DNA of 5,810 nucleotides. Origin: an uncultured Verrucomicrobiae bacterium (GTDB taxonomy: Bacteria > Verrucomicrobiota > Verrucomicrobiia > Verrucomicrobiales > DEV007). The stretch spans positions 1 to 5,810 of the forward strand of contig CALDKL010000494.1 of assembly GCA_937898895.1 (NCBI GenBank), in the 5' to 3' direction. Below, piece after piece: positions 5,283 through 5,810 of the stretch (within the stretch, counting starts at the first letter, position 1; the number at the start of each line of letters is the position of its first letter). The notes under the pieces were generated by a model, which was not told where the DNA came from, did not search any database, and was given only the letters and a program-made list of their open reading frames with translations. The translations under genes were made by a program, and so were the position numbers.

Positions 5283-5810
5283 TCAGGGAGCGACGGCCAC
5301 TTCGGCAAACTGCGGCAGGATCGTGAGCCGCTGTTCCTCGAGGCCGCGCAGCACCGACAATACGACCGTTTCCCCGGCCGCAAGATTGTGGATTGACTCG
5401 AGCACATCCTCGAATGTCTCGACCGCGTTTCCCCCGATCGAGAGGATCACGTCGCCTTCCTTCACCCCGGCTCGTGCGGCGGGGGAGTCGGCCTTCACCT
5501 GAACCACTTCCGGAGTCGACGAGTCCAGGTGGAGCAGCAGCCCGATCCAGACCGGGCCCGACCGACGGTGACGTTTCACATCTTCGACCAGTTTGCGGAT
5601 CCGCGTCGCGGGGATGGCATAGACCTCGCCGCTTGCCTCGATCGAGTGATTGGTGAGAAGGCCGAGAAGGCTTCCTTCCTCGCACACAAGGGCGGTGCCG
5701 ACCTGGCAGTGCGGACCCGATTCCGAAACGCGCAGTCGCAGCAGGGGCAGAGGAAAACGCTCTCCCCGATAGGACCAGTCTTTGCCCGCGACAGTGGCGC
5801 GACAACCGCC
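5283..5810 (-). CDS. PDZ-domain protein, HtrA/S1C-like C-terminal part (5' end outside window)
   Basis: The frame is open from the right edge to TGA at 5285-5283, giving 175 C-terminal residues. Residues 1-80 resemble the end of an HtrA-type trypsin fold: GTALVCEEGSLLGLLTN (38-54) corresponds to the strand after the active serine, and VYAIPATRIRKLVEDV (63-78) to the conserved FAIP helix linker. Residues about 88-170 form a PDZ domain: WIGLLL carboxylate-binding loop, DSPAARAGVKEGDVILSIGG, then VETFEDVLESI and VVLSVLRG. In active relatives the segment reads GNSGGPLV/GNSGGALV; here the aligned residues are CQVGTALV, so the nucleophilic Ser and its oxyanion glycine context are missing. That suggests a protease-derived scaffold or chaperone that binds peptide C-termini, probably in the periplasm. 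It is convergent with recR, 23 bp between stops. The GTG at 5687 inside the frame is not a credible start because homology runs through it. Confidence 0.85.
   Translation of the reverse strand, partial: GGCRATVAGKDWSYRGERFPLPLLRLRVSESGPHCQVGTALVCEEGSLLGLLTNHSIEASGEVYAIPATRIRKLVEDVKRHRRSGPVWIGLLLHLDSSTPEVVQVKADSPAARAGVKEGDVILSIGGNAVETFEDVLESIHNLAAGETVVLSVLRGLEEQRLTILPQFAEVAVAP

Noticed and set aside
5246..5284. Inverted repeat GAGTCG ... CGACTC spanning the recR and PDZ gene stop codons, considered as a bidirectional terminator
   Set aside because: The arms are only 6 bp with a 27-base loop and no T-tract; too weak to annotate.

Overview
The window holds six protein-coding units, two of them cut by the window edges. 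No rRNA, tRNA, CRISPR array or complete mobile element is visible. Most of it is moderately GC-rich DNA with weak or absent Shine-Dalgarno signals. The gene types (a trypsin-like protease with a choice-of-anchor tail, a membrane class III cyclase-like protein, an HtrA-like PDZ protein beside recR, and a DUF1595/DUF1592 fragment) point to the Planctomycetota-Verrucomicrobiota side of bacteria. I favour a verrucomicrobial-type genome, but this is inference from gene content, not proof.

Layout. Positions 3-335 (+) are the tail of an open frame whose first ~83 codons match the DUF1595/DUF1592 family of planctomycete/verrucomicrobial cytochrome-associated proteins. Homology stops abruptly near 252, inside DUF1592. 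Base composition changes at the same point, and an AT-rich stretch (about 300-410) follows with a candidate sigma70 promoter. A polysaccharide pyruvyl transferase-family gene (about 377-1843, +) comes next. It converges, with 5 bp between stop codons, on a secreted trypsin-like serine protease (3030-1849, -). The protease and a membrane-anchored, apparently inactive cyclase-like protein (3307-4614, +) diverge from a 276-bp intergenic region. That region carries two TGCCA/TGGCA inverted repeats and a well-spaced sigma54-type -24/-12 match just upstream of the cyclase-like gene. recR (4648-5259, +) follows 33 bp later, probably on the same transcript. It converges on a partial PDZ protein (5810-5283, -) that resembles an HtrA/S1C protease but has lost the catalytic serine motif.

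Functionally the genes look like a mixed chromosomal neighbourhood: envelope/exopolysaccharide (pyruvyl transferase), secretion and proteolysis (trypsin, PDZ protein), signalling (pseudo-cyclase) and recombinational repair (RecR). I see no convincing new multi-gene system. The points most worth a second look are the junction near 252, the cyclase fold lacking both metal-binding aspartates coupled to recR, the sigma54-like promoter overlapped by an inverted repeat, and the protease-like PDZ protein without its serine.
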